Assembly (NCBI GenBank): GCA_022839625.1
Contig: JALHJL010000023.1
Location: forward strand, 10,369-74,368
Direction: 5' to 3'
Length of the DNA: 64,000 nt
DNA from: Phycisphaerales bacterium
GTDB taxonomy: Bacteria; Planctomycetota; Phycisphaerae; UBA1845; Fen-1342
Shown here: positions 9,061 through 16,626 of the stretch, piece after piece
Position numbering within the stretch: the first letter of the stretch is position 1
Layout: every line of letters starts with the position of its first letter
The notes under the pieces: generated by a model
The model's database searches: none
Seen by the model: only the letters and a program-made list of their open reading frames with translations
What the model was told of the DNA's origin: nothing
Program-made: the position numbers and the translations under genes

Positions 9061-9618
9061 ATGATTCAGCGAGTGATCGCGATTGCAGCGGCGTTGGCGG
9101 GGTTGACGGTGATCGGCGGTTGCAGCGCCACCGGCGCGGGCTCGTCGGGGTTCGGCGTCGCCAAGAACCTGATGCGCAAGGACACCAACCTGCGCGTCTA
9201 CCTGGACGGCGAGCAGGCCAAGCAGAGCACGCTGGCGAAGGGCCTGAAGGGGTATTCGCCCTTCACCATCAAGGAGGAGGCCACCACTTCGCCGGTCTTC
9301 AAGTACGAGATCATCGACCCGAAGAAGTTCGGCTTCATCAAGTCGGTCATGATGGCCGTGCACCAGAAGTTCGAGGCGGACTTCTCCGACCTCGCCGACT
9401 ACAAGATCTTCCCCCGCGATACCAGCGACTCCGAGCAGAACATGAAGCCCGGCGTGGACTACGATCTCGGCAACCTGGGCCCGGACTTCAAGATTCTCGA
9501 CAAGAAGGACAAGGAAGTGGAGAAGGTCGAGTTCGTGCCCGGCGTCGAGTACCTGCTGGTTTTCACCATCTCGGCCGACAAGAGCGAGACGATTCAGATC
9601 TACTTCAAGACGAAGTAA
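9061..9618 (+). CDS. Lipoprotein of unknown function
   Basis: 185 residues. The start at 9061 is chosen because GAGGAG (9048-9053) sits 7 bases upstream and it places a type II signal peptide at the N-terminus (IAIAAALAGLTVIGGC, acylated Cys 21). The mature protein is Lys/Asp-rich and hydrophilic, ending in beta-like segments (EYLLVFTISADKSETIQIYF). No known family recognised. It lies on the outer or inner membrane by its lipobox; no catalytic motif is visible. It stands alone, divergent from the DUF4954 gene and convergent with the RND adaptor gene. Confidence 0.75.
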   Translation: MIQRVIAIAAALAGLTVIGGCSATGAGSSGFGVAKNLMRKDTNLRVYLDGEQAKQSTLAKGLKGYSPFTIKEEATTSPVFKYEIIDPKKFGFIKSVMMAVHQKFEADFSDLADYKIFPRDTSDSEQNMKPGVDYDLGNLGPDFKILDKKDKEVEKVEFVPGVEYLLVFTISADKSETIQIYFKTK

Positions 9619-9685
9619 CGCAGCGGCGGGCGCGGCGGCCGGGCCCCACCCCGGTCGCTGCGCGCTGCCGAATCGCGCAGGTGCG

Positions 9686-10849
9686 TCAGCTTGCCCCGGC
9701 GTTTGCGGCCGGCGGCACGAGCACGTCTTCGCCGACGCGCAGACCAGACAGTATCTCCACTTGGTCGCCGAATTCGCGGCCAAGCTGGACGATTCGCCGC
9801 TGCACCACCGCGGGACCACCGGGCGCGGCTTCGCCGGGCACCCCTGCGGTCCGTTCGGCGACTTCGACGATTTCGAGCTGTCCGACGTGGCGAACCGCGT
9901 TCCGCGGGATGACGAGGACGTCCTGTTCATCCAGCGGAATCAGCAGCCGGCCGAACATGCCCGAGTAGACGCCGGGCGGGCAGGGACCGGTCACCTTGAC
10001 CGCGAAGGTGCGGCTGGCGGACTCGGCCTCCGGGACGATCTCGCTGATGCGGCCTTCGCAGGTCATGGCCAACGCGTCGATCTGCACGTCGATCATGCGG
10101 CCGACCTCCAGCCGTTGGGTCAGCGATTCCCGGACACTCGCCACCAGTTGCATGCGCGTCGGATCGTAGAGGGTGAGCAGCACTTCGCCGGGCCGGGCCG
10201 TGTCGCCGACCTCGACGCGCTTGTCGATCACCTTGCCGTCGATCGGGCTGCGGACCGTGGCGTACTCGAGCACGGTTTCCGCCTGGACCAGCGCCTGCCG
10301 CGCACGCTCGAGCTCCGCCGACGCCGATTTCAGGGCCGTGTCCGCCTGGTCGAACTCGGTCTTCGAGGCGGTTGCCTGCTCAAAGAGGCGGGCGATGCGG
10401 TCGTACTCGATCTGGGCCTGGTCGCGGGCGGCCTGAGCGGCGGCGACCACGGCCTCGGCCTGACGCACCTGGGCGCGCAGGTCGTTGTCGTCCAGGCGCA
10501 CGAGCACTTGGCCGGCCTGCACCTCCTGGCCGGCCTGCACGTTGACCTCGATGACTTTGGCCATGAGCTTCGAGGCCACCGCCGATTCGTGCACGGCGCG
10601 GATGGTGCCCACGGCAGCCTCGATGGTTGGTCTGCGAACGATGCTCACCGGCGCCAGCACTGCCCCGGGCTCGACCGGCCGCCCGGCGACCGCCGGCGCG
10701 TGTGCTTCGGCCCCTTCGATCTTGCGGTGGAACTTCCCCGCCAACGCCAACAACAGCACCAGCACTACCACGGCAAACACGACCCCGGTGGCGATCTTCA
10801 CCAGGACTTTCGTAACGCCCGATCGATTCCCGCGCTGCGACTGCGCCAT
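9686..10849 (-). CDS. RND/HlyD-type efflux adaptor (periplasmic membrane fusion protein)
   Basis: 387 residues: one N-terminal membrane anchor (about 14-38), a lipoyl-like half (AVASKLMAKVIEVNVQAGQ), an Ala/Gln/Glu-rich alpha-hairpin (about 125-195), the second lipoyl half (VRSPIDGKVIDKRVEVGD), beta-barrel and membrane-proximal domains. This is the order in MFP subunits of tripartite efflux pumps. No RND pump or outer membrane channel is adjacent, so it may serve a pump encoded elsewhere. The gene is convergent with the lipoprotein gene and 68 bp away from it. Confidence 0.85.
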   Translation of the reverse strand: MAQSQRGNRSGVTKVLVKIATGVVFAVVVLVLLLALAGKFHRKIEGAEAHAPAVAGRPVEPGAVLAPVSIVRRPTIEAAVGTIRAVHESAVASKLMAKVIEVNVQAGQEVQAGQVLVRLDDNDLRAQVRQAEAVVAAAQAARDQAQIEYDRIARLFEQATASKTEFDQADTALKSASAELERARQALVQAETVLEYATVRSPIDGKVIDKRVEVGDTARPGEVLLTLYDPTRMQLVASVRESLTQRLEVGRMIDVQIDALAMTCEGRISEIVPEAESASRTFAVKVTGPCPPGVYSGMFGRLLIPLDEQDVLVIPRNAVRHVGQLEIVEVAERTAGVPGEAAPGGPAVVQRRIVQLGREFGDQVEILSGLRVGEDVLVPPAANAGAS

Positions 10850-11023
10850 GGCTGACGCTCCTGCCGTTCAATCTGCGGCCCCGCGCACGCCGGGGCCAAT
10901 TGCTGTAATGTACGCCAAGTCCGGCGGCGCGAACACTGGGCAGCGCTCCCACTTCGCGGATCGGGGGGCAGGGAGTGGTCGGTCGCGGGTTGATGAACGG
11001 CCGCGAAAGACGAGGAGCTGGAT

Positions 11024-11602
11024 ATGCGACGGGACACCCTGAACTTCCTGGTGGACCTGGTCGGTCTGCTGGCCATGTTGGGCCTCATGATCACCGGCTT
11101 AATAATGAAATATTTGCTGCCGCCGGGCAGCCGCGGCGGCTGGGGCCTGTCCCTTTGGGGTTGGACGCGGCACGAGTGGGGAGACCTGCACTTCTGGCTG
11201 GCCGTGGCGCTGGTCGCGATGCTGGTCTTGCACGTGGCCCTGCACTGGACGTGGGTCGCCGTCCTGGTCAAGCGCTGGGTGCAGCCGCGGGCCGAGCGCC
11301 CCGCGGTCTCGGCACTCGTCCGGAACCTGACGGGCCTGGCCTTCCTGCTGGCGGTTGCGGCCTTGGTGGCGGGGTTCGTGTGGCTGGCCCGCGCCAACGT
11401 CACGCAGCGCGGCTCGGATGAGGAACGGGAGGAGCCCCGCCGGCGCCGGGGCCGGGCGGCGTTCGTGCTTCCTTCGCCGCCCATGCAAGAAACCCGTCCC
11501 GCTGCTATGCTACCGGCGCCGCAGCCGCGTCAGGGCGTGCAGCGCTCTGGGGAGCAGGATGTCGTCAGACCGGGAATGTTTCACTCCGGACGAGCTGGCT
11601 GA
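11024..11602 (+). CDS. DUF4405 membrane protein (cytochrome b561-like)
   Basis: 192 residues with AGGAG just upstream of the ATG. Three membrane helices (about 8-30, 57-80, 105-130). Histidines in and beside helix 2 (HEW..LHFWLAVALVAMLVLHVALHW) could ligate haem, as proposed for DUF4405 proteins. The last ~55 residues are Arg/Pro-rich and low-complexity, and the final 44 bases overlap the start of the next gene, so this tail may be a recent extension. Electron-transfer role is inference. Confidence 0.7.
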   Translation: MRRDTLNFLVDLVGLLAMLGLMITGLIMKYLLPPGSRGGWGLSLWGWTRHEWGDLHFWLAVALVAMLVLHVALHWTWVAVLVKRWVQPRAERPAVSALVRNLTGLAFLLAVAALVAGFVWLARANVTQRGSDEEREEPRRRRGRAAFVLPSPPMQETRPAAMLPAPQPRQGVQRSGEQDVVRPGMFHSGRAG

Positions 11603-12602
11603 GGTACTCAGCCATTACGACGTAGGCGTCATTCGCAGCGCGAAGGAATTCCCGCGCGGCTCGCGGCGGTCCCCCAAGCTCCTGTTGGACACCCCCGGGG
11701 GACGCTACGTGCTCAAGCGCCGGGCGCCGGGCAAGGACGATCCGTTTCGCGTGGCGTTCGCGCACGCGCTGATGACGCACCTGAAGTCCAAGCGTTTTCC
11801 GGTACCGGCGCTGGTGGAGACCTGCGACGACCACACGACGCTGGTCCGCGCGGGCGGCCGCGTGTACGAGATGTTCCGGCACATCGAGGGCCAGCGGTAC
11901 GACAACTCGCTGGAGCAGACCGGCCGCGCGGGCCGCGCGCTGGGGGTCTATCATCAGGCCGTCGAGGGCTTCAAGACCGAATGGACTCCGCCGGCCGGCA
12001 GCTACCACAACGCACCCAACGTGCGCGCGGGGCTGAACGCCATCCCGACCGTCACGTCCAGCCACGACTCGGTGATCGGGCATGAGGCGGAGCTCCTCCA
12101 GCTCACCCAGAAACTCCATGAGGAGTACGATCAGGCCGCGCAGGCGGTGAATCAGGCCGGTTTCGCCGACTGGCCCGCTACGACCATCCACGGCGACTGG
12201 CACCCCGGCAACATGCTCTTCTCCGATGGCCGCGTGAAGGCCGTGCTCGATTTCGACGCTGCCCGCCTGCAACCGCCGGTTATCGACGCGGCCTATGGCA
12301 TGCTGCAATTCTCGATCCTGCGGGCGGCCTCGACGCCGGACGTGTGGCCGGATTACTTCGACGTGACGCGGATGCGGCGGTTCCTGGCCGGGTACTTGAC
12401 GGTCGGCACGCTGTCGGCCGAGCAGCGCTGGGTCATTCCGCTGCTGATGGCGGAGGCGCTCATCGCGGAGGCGGCGCTGCCGATCGCGGTGACCGGCTCC
12501 TTCGGCTGGCTGCCGGGCTTCGGCATCCTGCAAATGGTCTCGCGCAAGACGCGCTGGCTCCAGGAGAACACCGAGCGCCTGCGGCGGTGGCTGGTGGAAT
12601 AG
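11559..12602 (+). CDS. APH/homoserine-kinase-type phosphotransferase
   Basis: 347 residues from the ATG at 11559, chosen because GGGGAG precedes it by about 5 bases and MSSDRECFTPDELAEVLSHY starts the fold cleanly. The kinase-like fold is shown by the Lys strand (GRYVLKRRAPGKDDPF), the catalytic loop HGDWHPGN (about 211-218) and the metal-binding DFD after it. It should phosphorylate a small hydroxyl compound; ThrB2-like homoserine kinase or an aminoglycoside/choline-kinase-like enzyme are both possible. The stop codon abuts the left REP array. Confidence 0.75.
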   Translation: MSSDRECFTPDELAEVLSHYDVGVIRSAKEFPRGSRRSPKLLLDTPGGRYVLKRRAPGKDDPFRVAFAHALMTHLKSKRFPVPALVETCDDHTTLVRAGGRVYEMFRHIEGQRYDNSLEQTGRAGRALGVYHQAVEGFKTEWTPPAGSYHNAPNVRAGLNAIPTVTSSHDSVIGHEAELLQLTQKLHEEYDQAAQAVNQAGFADWPATTIHGDWHPGNMLFSDGRVKAVLDFDAARLQPPVIDAAYGMLQFSILRAASTPDVWPDYFDVTRMRRFLAGYLTVGTLSAEQRWVIPLLMAEALIAEAALPIAVTGSFGWLPGFGILQMVSRKTRWLQENTERLRRWLVE

Positions 12603-12890
12603 CGAGGGCGAGGCCGCTGCCTGGCCGGGGAGGGCGAAGCTTCTGCCTGGCCGGGGAGGGCGAAGCTTCTGCCTGGCCGGGGAGGGCGAAGCTTCTGCCT
12701 GGCCGGGGAGGGCGAAGCTTCTGCCTGGCCGGGGAGGGCGAGGCTGCTGCCTGGCCGGGGAGGGCGAAGCTGCTGCCTGGCCGGGGAGGGCGAAGCTGCT
12801 GCCTGGCCGGGGAGGGCGAAGCTTCTGCCTGGCCGGGGAGGGCGAAGCTCCCGCCTGGCCGGGGAGGGCGAAGCTCCCGCTGAGCCGCTA
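12602..12890 (+). repeat. Left REP tandem array (26-bp period, about 11 units)
   Basis: The word CCGGGGAGGGCGA recurs every 26 bp at 12625, 12651, 12677 and on to 12859 (ten starts), with a partial unit at the left edge. Units vary at the positions after GGCGAAGCT: TCTGCC, GCTGCC or CCCGCC. Only the last two units retain GGGAG...CTCCC, the palindromic REP form; the others have lost pairing. It starts at the stop codon of the APH gene and ends at the RAYT gene. No gene is inside it. Confidence 0.9.
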
Positions 12891-12892
12891 TC

Positions 12893-13363
12893 ATGACGCC
12901 CATGGATCCCGGACTCCCTCAGCGCCGGCATCCCGTCCACGGAATCCGTTTCACACGTAATGCCCCGACAGTCGTCTTTCTCACCGTCTGCACACGCACC
13001 CGCCAGACGTGGCTGGCGAACGATGCGTGCCATACGTTGCTCCAGGCGGTCTGGCGTAGTGCGACTGCGTGGCGTATCGGCGCGTATGTGCTCATGCCAG
13101 ATCACGTCCACCTGTTTGCGGTCCCAGGTGAACCGGAAGTGGATTTAGAGCATTGGGTGCGTTTTTGGAAATCAAGCTTCAGTAAGGCACACCAGGACCA
13201 TTCACGCCGCTGGGAACCCAACCACTGGGATACGCGAATGCGTACACGCGAGCAGTACGTGGAGAAGCTCGACTACATCCTGCACAATCCGGTGCGACAC
13301 GGCTTGGCGCAGTCCCCCGACGAGTGGCCTTTTCACGGGGAGATCTACCCTATCGTGTGGTGA
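12893..13363 (+). CDS. REP-associated tyrosine transposase (RAYT, IS200/Y1 superfamily)
   Basis: 156 residues from 12893 (a second ATG three codons later is equally possible; no clear ribosome site). It has the HUH motif MPDHVHL (68-74) that binds the metal ion, and the C-terminal Tyr region YVEKLDYILHNPVRHGL (122-138), where Tyr122 or Tyr128 should attack DNA. It ends DEWPF.., as RAYTs do. RAYTs are thought to excise and spread REP hairpins as single-stranded DNA. Here the gene sits exactly between two oppositely oriented arrays of REP units, which supports a functional pairing. The frame is intact. Confidence 0.92.
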   Translation: MTPMDPGLPQRRHPVHGIRFTRNAPTVVFLTVCTRTRQTWLANDACHTLLQAVWRSATAWRIGAYVLMPDHVHLFAVPGEPEVDLEHWVRFWKSSFSKAHQDHSRRWEPNHWDTRMRTREQYVEKLDYILHNPVRHGLAQSPDEWPFHGEIYPIVW

Positions 13364-13377
13364 TTCCGCGCTCAGGC

Positions 13378-13626
13378 GACTCGGCTCGGGAGGGCGAGGC
13401 CCCCGTCGAGCCGCCGCCGGACTTGACCTGCCGTGAGGCTCGGCTCAGCGGGAGCTTCGCCCTCCCCTTTCAGCGGGAGCTTCGCCCTCCCCTTTCAGCG
13501 GGAGCTTCGCCCTCCCCTTTCAGCGGGAGCTTCGCCCTCCCCTTCCCCCTTCAGCGGGAGCTTCGCCCTCCCCTTTCAGCGGGAGCTTCGCCCTCCCCTT
13601 TCAGCGGGAGCTTCGCCCTCCCGGAC
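13378..13626 (-). repeat. Right REP tandem array (25-bp period, inverted relative to left array)
   Basis: An initial REP-like unit (GGCTCGGGAGGGCGAGGC at 13382) is followed by seven units starting CAGCGGGAGCTTCGCC at 13446, 13471, 13496, 13521, 13552, 13577 and 13602. Spacing is 25 bp, with one interval of 31 caused by six extra bases in a C/T-rich stretch. GGGAG...CTCCC can pair around a CTTCGCC loop. Orientation is opposite to the left array. The last two units lie inside the 3' end of proS and encode its C-terminal residues. Confidence 0.9.
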
Positions 13627-15390
13627 GCGCTGGGTCACGTGCTGCACCGCGGCATCGGGCGAGAGGAGCTGCTTGACCTCCGGCGTCCGGCGGTCGCTGA
13701 CCTCGACCCCGCCCGCCGCCAGGCTCTTCTTCCCCACGACGACGCGCAGCGGAATGCCGATCAGGTCGGCATCCTTGAACTTGAAGCCGGCTCGCTCGTC
13801 CCGGTCGTCCAGCAGCACCTCGACCCCCGCCGCCGCAAGCTGGTCGTGCACGTCGCCGGCCACCCGCATCGCCTGCTCGTCGCGCGGGTCGAGCGCGATC
13901 ACGAGCACCTGGAACGGCGCGATCGACATGGGCCAGATGATGCCGGCGTCGTCGTGATGCGCTTCGACCGCCGCCGCCATGATGCGGTTCAGGCCGATCC
14001 CGTAGCAACCCATGATGAGCGGCTGCGTCTTGCCGTGGGCGTCAAGATACCATGCCTCCATCGCGCTGCTGTATTTCGTGCCGAGCTTGAAGACGTGCCC
14101 GATCTCGATCGCGGTCCGCAGCAGCAGCCGCCCGCCGTCGCCCGCGGGGGCCGGGTCGCCGTCCGTCACGCAGCGGATGTCGGCCACCACGACCTTGTCG
14201 CCGGACAGCGGGAAGTCCCGCCCGGGGTTCACGCCCATGACATGGTAGTCCGTCTTGTTCGCCCCCGTCGCCGCGTTACGCATCACGGCCACGTCGCGGT
14301 CGATGACCAGCTTATCAACCTTGTCGATCAGGCCCTGCGGCCCGGCGAACCCGACGGCGGCCCCGGTCACTTCCTCGATGGTCGCCGGGTCGGCGAGCTC
14401 CAGCACCACCCCCGCCGCCCGGTGCAGCTTGTGCTCGTTGAGCTCGTGATCGCCGCGCACCAGCGCGACGACGCGCATGGCACGGCCGCCCTCGGCCGCG
14501 CTCGTACTCCCGGCCAAGGGCGGCTGGGTCGCGAAAATCAGGGTCTTGATCATGTCCCGCGGCTGGGTCCCCAGCACCGGGCAGACCTCGTCGATCCGGC
14601 CGGCGTTGGGCGTGTGCACGAGTTTCGTCGTGGCGAGCGGCACGTCCGGCGCCGGCGCCGGCGGAGCCGCCGCGGCCCGCTCGAGATTGGCGGCGTAGTT
14701 GCCTTTGTCGCTGATGGCCACGCGGTCCTCGCCGGCATCGGTCAGCACCATGAACTCGTGCGAGCTGTCGCCGCCCATCGCGCCGCTTTCGGCCTCGACC
14801 GCCAGGTACGGCAGGCCGCAGCGCGTGAAGATGCGGCAGTACGCCGCGTACATGTTGTCGTATTCCTTGTCCAGGCTGGCTTTGTCCTCGTGGAAGGAAT
14901 ACGCGTCCTTCATGAGGAATTCGCGCGTCCGCAGCACCCCGCTCTTCGGCCGGGCCTCGCCGCGGAACTTGTGCTGAATCTGATACAGGTTGACCGGAAG
15001 CTGCTTGTAGCTCTTGAGGTAGGCCCGCGCGATCTCGGTGATGACCTCCTCGTGCGTCGGGCCGAGCACCAGGCTGCTGCGCCAGTCGCCCTCGGGACCG
15101 GCGATGCGCAACAGCGTATCGCCCATCGTCTGGCTGCGGCCCGTCTCCACCCACAACCCCCAGGGCGTCAGCGCCGGCATGTGCAGCTCGATGGCACCGG
15201 CCCGGTCCATCTCTTCGCGCACGATCGCCTCCACCTTGCGGAGTGCCCGGTACCCCAGCGGCAGGTACGTGTACACGCCCGCCGCCTGCTGCCGGACCAG
15301 GCCGGCCCGCAACATGAGGATGTGCGACGCGGCGGTCGCGTCCTTGGGCGTTTCCTTGGTGGTGGGAATGAAGTAGTTTCGCCAGTGCAT
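13576..15390 (-). CDS. proS: Prolyl-tRNA synthetase, bacterial (INS-containing) type
   Basis: 604 residues. Class II aaRS motifs are visible: the N-terminal MHWRNYFIPTTKETPKDA, motif 2 (RPKSGVLRTREFLMKDAYSF) and motif 3 (CYGIGLNRIM), with the editing (INS) domain between motifs 2 and 3 and an anticodon-binding domain at the C-terminus (DDRDERAGFKFKDADLIG). It charges tRNA-Pro. Translation ends within the right REP array: the last ~14 residues (EGEAPAERGGRSSR) are REP-encoded, so the original C-terminus was replaced or extended by repeat spread. The enzyme core looks intact. Confidence 0.95.
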   Translation of the reverse strand: MHWRNYFIPTTKETPKDATAASHILMLRAGLVRQQAAGVYTYLPLGYRALRKVEAIVREEMDRAGAIELHMPALTPWGLWVETGRSQTMGDTLLRIAGPEGDWRSSLVLGPTHEEVITEIARAYLKSYKQLPVNLYQIQHKFRGEARPKSGVLRTREFLMKDAYSFHEDKASLDKEYDNMYAAYCRIFTRCGLPYLAVEAESGAMGGDSSHEFMVLTDAGEDRVAISDKGNYAANLERAAAAPPAPAPDVPLATTKLVHTPNAGRIDEVCPVLGTQPRDMIKTLIFATQPPLAGSTSAAEGGRAMRVVALVRGDHELNEHKLHRAAGVVLELADPATIEEVTGAAVGFAGPQGLIDKVDKLVIDRDVAVMRNAATGANKTDYHVMGVNPGRDFPLSGDKVVVADIRCVTDGDPAPAGDGGRLLLRTAIEIGHVFKLGTKYSSAMEAWYLDAHGKTQPLIMGCYGIGLNRIMAAAVEAHHDDAGIIWPMSIAPFQVLVIALDPRDEQAMRVAGDVHDQLAAAGVEVLLDDRDERAGFKFKDADLIGIPLRVVVGKKSLAAGGVEVSDRRTPEVKQLLSPDAAVQHVTQRVREGEAPAERGGRSSR

Positions 15391-15571
15391 CGGTTGCTTC
15401 TCCGTGGCGGTACAAAACGGTCATTGTGACGCCGGGCGCGATGGGTTGCAAACGCCGCGATTGCACCCCAGCCCTGACCGCCTACAATGGCCCGACTCAG
15501 GAGCCGGCGCCGGTGCCTGACCGCGGTCTTTGCACCGGCCAGCCGTGCTGTACTCCTCGGATCGAGAGACC

Positions 15572-16624
15572 ATGACCGTTCGCGTGGGCATTGTGGGCTT
15601 CGGTGCGATGGGCGCCTGGCACGCCGACCGTGCCCGGACACTGCGGGGGTTCGGCTTACACAGCATCTGCGACATCACGCCGGCGCAGCGCCGCGCGGCG
15701 GAACGGAAGTATGGCTGCCCCGCGCACGCCGACCTGGACGAGTTCCTGGCTGATGACCGGCTGGACCTGGTCGTCGTGGCTACCCCGACCAACGCCCACG
15801 AGAAACCGGTGGTCCGTGCCCTTCGGGCGGGCAAGCACGTCCTGTGCGAGAAGCCGCTCGCATGCACGGAGGCCGAAGCGCGGCGGATGTTCGCCGCGGC
15901 CGCCGCGGCCGGCCGCACGCTCATGACGTTTCAGAATCGCCGGGGGGACTCGGATTTCCTGACGGTGCAGAAGGCGGTCCGCTCGGGTGCCCTCGGCCGG
16001 CTCCACGACATCCGGCTCATCCGCTGGGACTGGTCCGACCTGATGCGGACCTTCGGCGTCAAGACGTTTCGGCCCGCCTGGCGGACCGAGGCCGTGTACG
16101 GCGGCGGCACGCTGCTGGATTTCGGCGCTCATTACCTCGACCAGTTGCTGCAACTGCTCGACCGCCCGGTCACGGGCGTGTTCGGGGACTTGCGCGGCCG
16201 CCAATGGACGCGCGACGCCGACGACCAGTTCGTCGCCATCCTGCGCACGAGCGACGGCGTCGTCGCGCAGGTGGAGTATTCGCAGAATGCACACGTGCCG
16301 GTCAAGGTGGAATGGGCCGTCAACGGCAGTGCCGGCGGATTCCGCTATGAGCCGGAGCGAAGCTGCTGGTACCTTCGCAACGGGCGCGGCACACAGCGCA
16401 TCCGCCGGGTCAGGAACGAGCGCGGCGACTGGGAGGCGCTCTATCGGAACATGCGGTCCGTCGTCGCGGGGCGCGCCGCGCCGCTGGTCCAGCCGCGCGA
16501 AACACTGCGGCTGATGCGTATCCTGGACGCGGTCCGCCGCTCTGCGCAAACCGGCCGTGTCGTTACGATCAAGGACGAGTACGCCCCGCAGCGCGGGCCG
16601 CGGACGAACCGAGTCACGGGCTAG
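15572..16624 (+). CDS. Gfo/Idh/MocA family oxidoreductase
   Basis: 350 residues from ATG 15572, which puts the Rossmann strand first (MTVRVGIVGFGAMG). GFGAMG binds NAD(P); the EKPLA motif near residue 95 is diagnostic for the family, followed by the alpha/beta substrate domain (GGGTLLDFGAHYLDQLL). It oxidises or reduces a sugar or related polyol; the substrate cannot be read from sequence. Its stop lies 2 bp before yidC, so the two genes are probably co-transcribed. An upstream in-frame start at 15530 is less likely. Confidence 0.88.
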   Translation: MTVRVGIVGFGAMGAWHADRARTLRGFGLHSICDITPAQRRAAERKYGCPAHADLDEFLADDRLDLVVVATPTNAHEKPVVRALRAGKHVLCEKPLACTEAEARRMFAAAAAAGRTLMTFQNRRGDSDFLTVQKAVRSGALGRLHDIRLIRWDWSDLMRTFGVKTFRPAWRTEAVYGGGTLLDFGAHYLDQLLQLLDRPVTGVFGDLRGRQWTRDADDQFVAILRTSDGVVAQVEYSQNAHVPVKVEWAVNGSAGGFRYEPERSCWYLRNGRGTQRIRRVRNERGDWEALYRNMRSVVAGRAAPLVQPRETLRLMRILDAVRRSAQTGRVVTIKDEYAPQRGPRTNRVTG

Positions 16625-16626
16625 AC

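Noticed and set aside
12602..13626. CRISPR array
   Set aside because: Repeats are contiguous with no unique spacers, of 25-26 bp, and there are no cas genes; they are REP units.
13324..15429. A 701-codon open frame opposite proS
   Set aside because: Antisense to proS, whose class II motifs are certain. Part of it is translated REP repeat.
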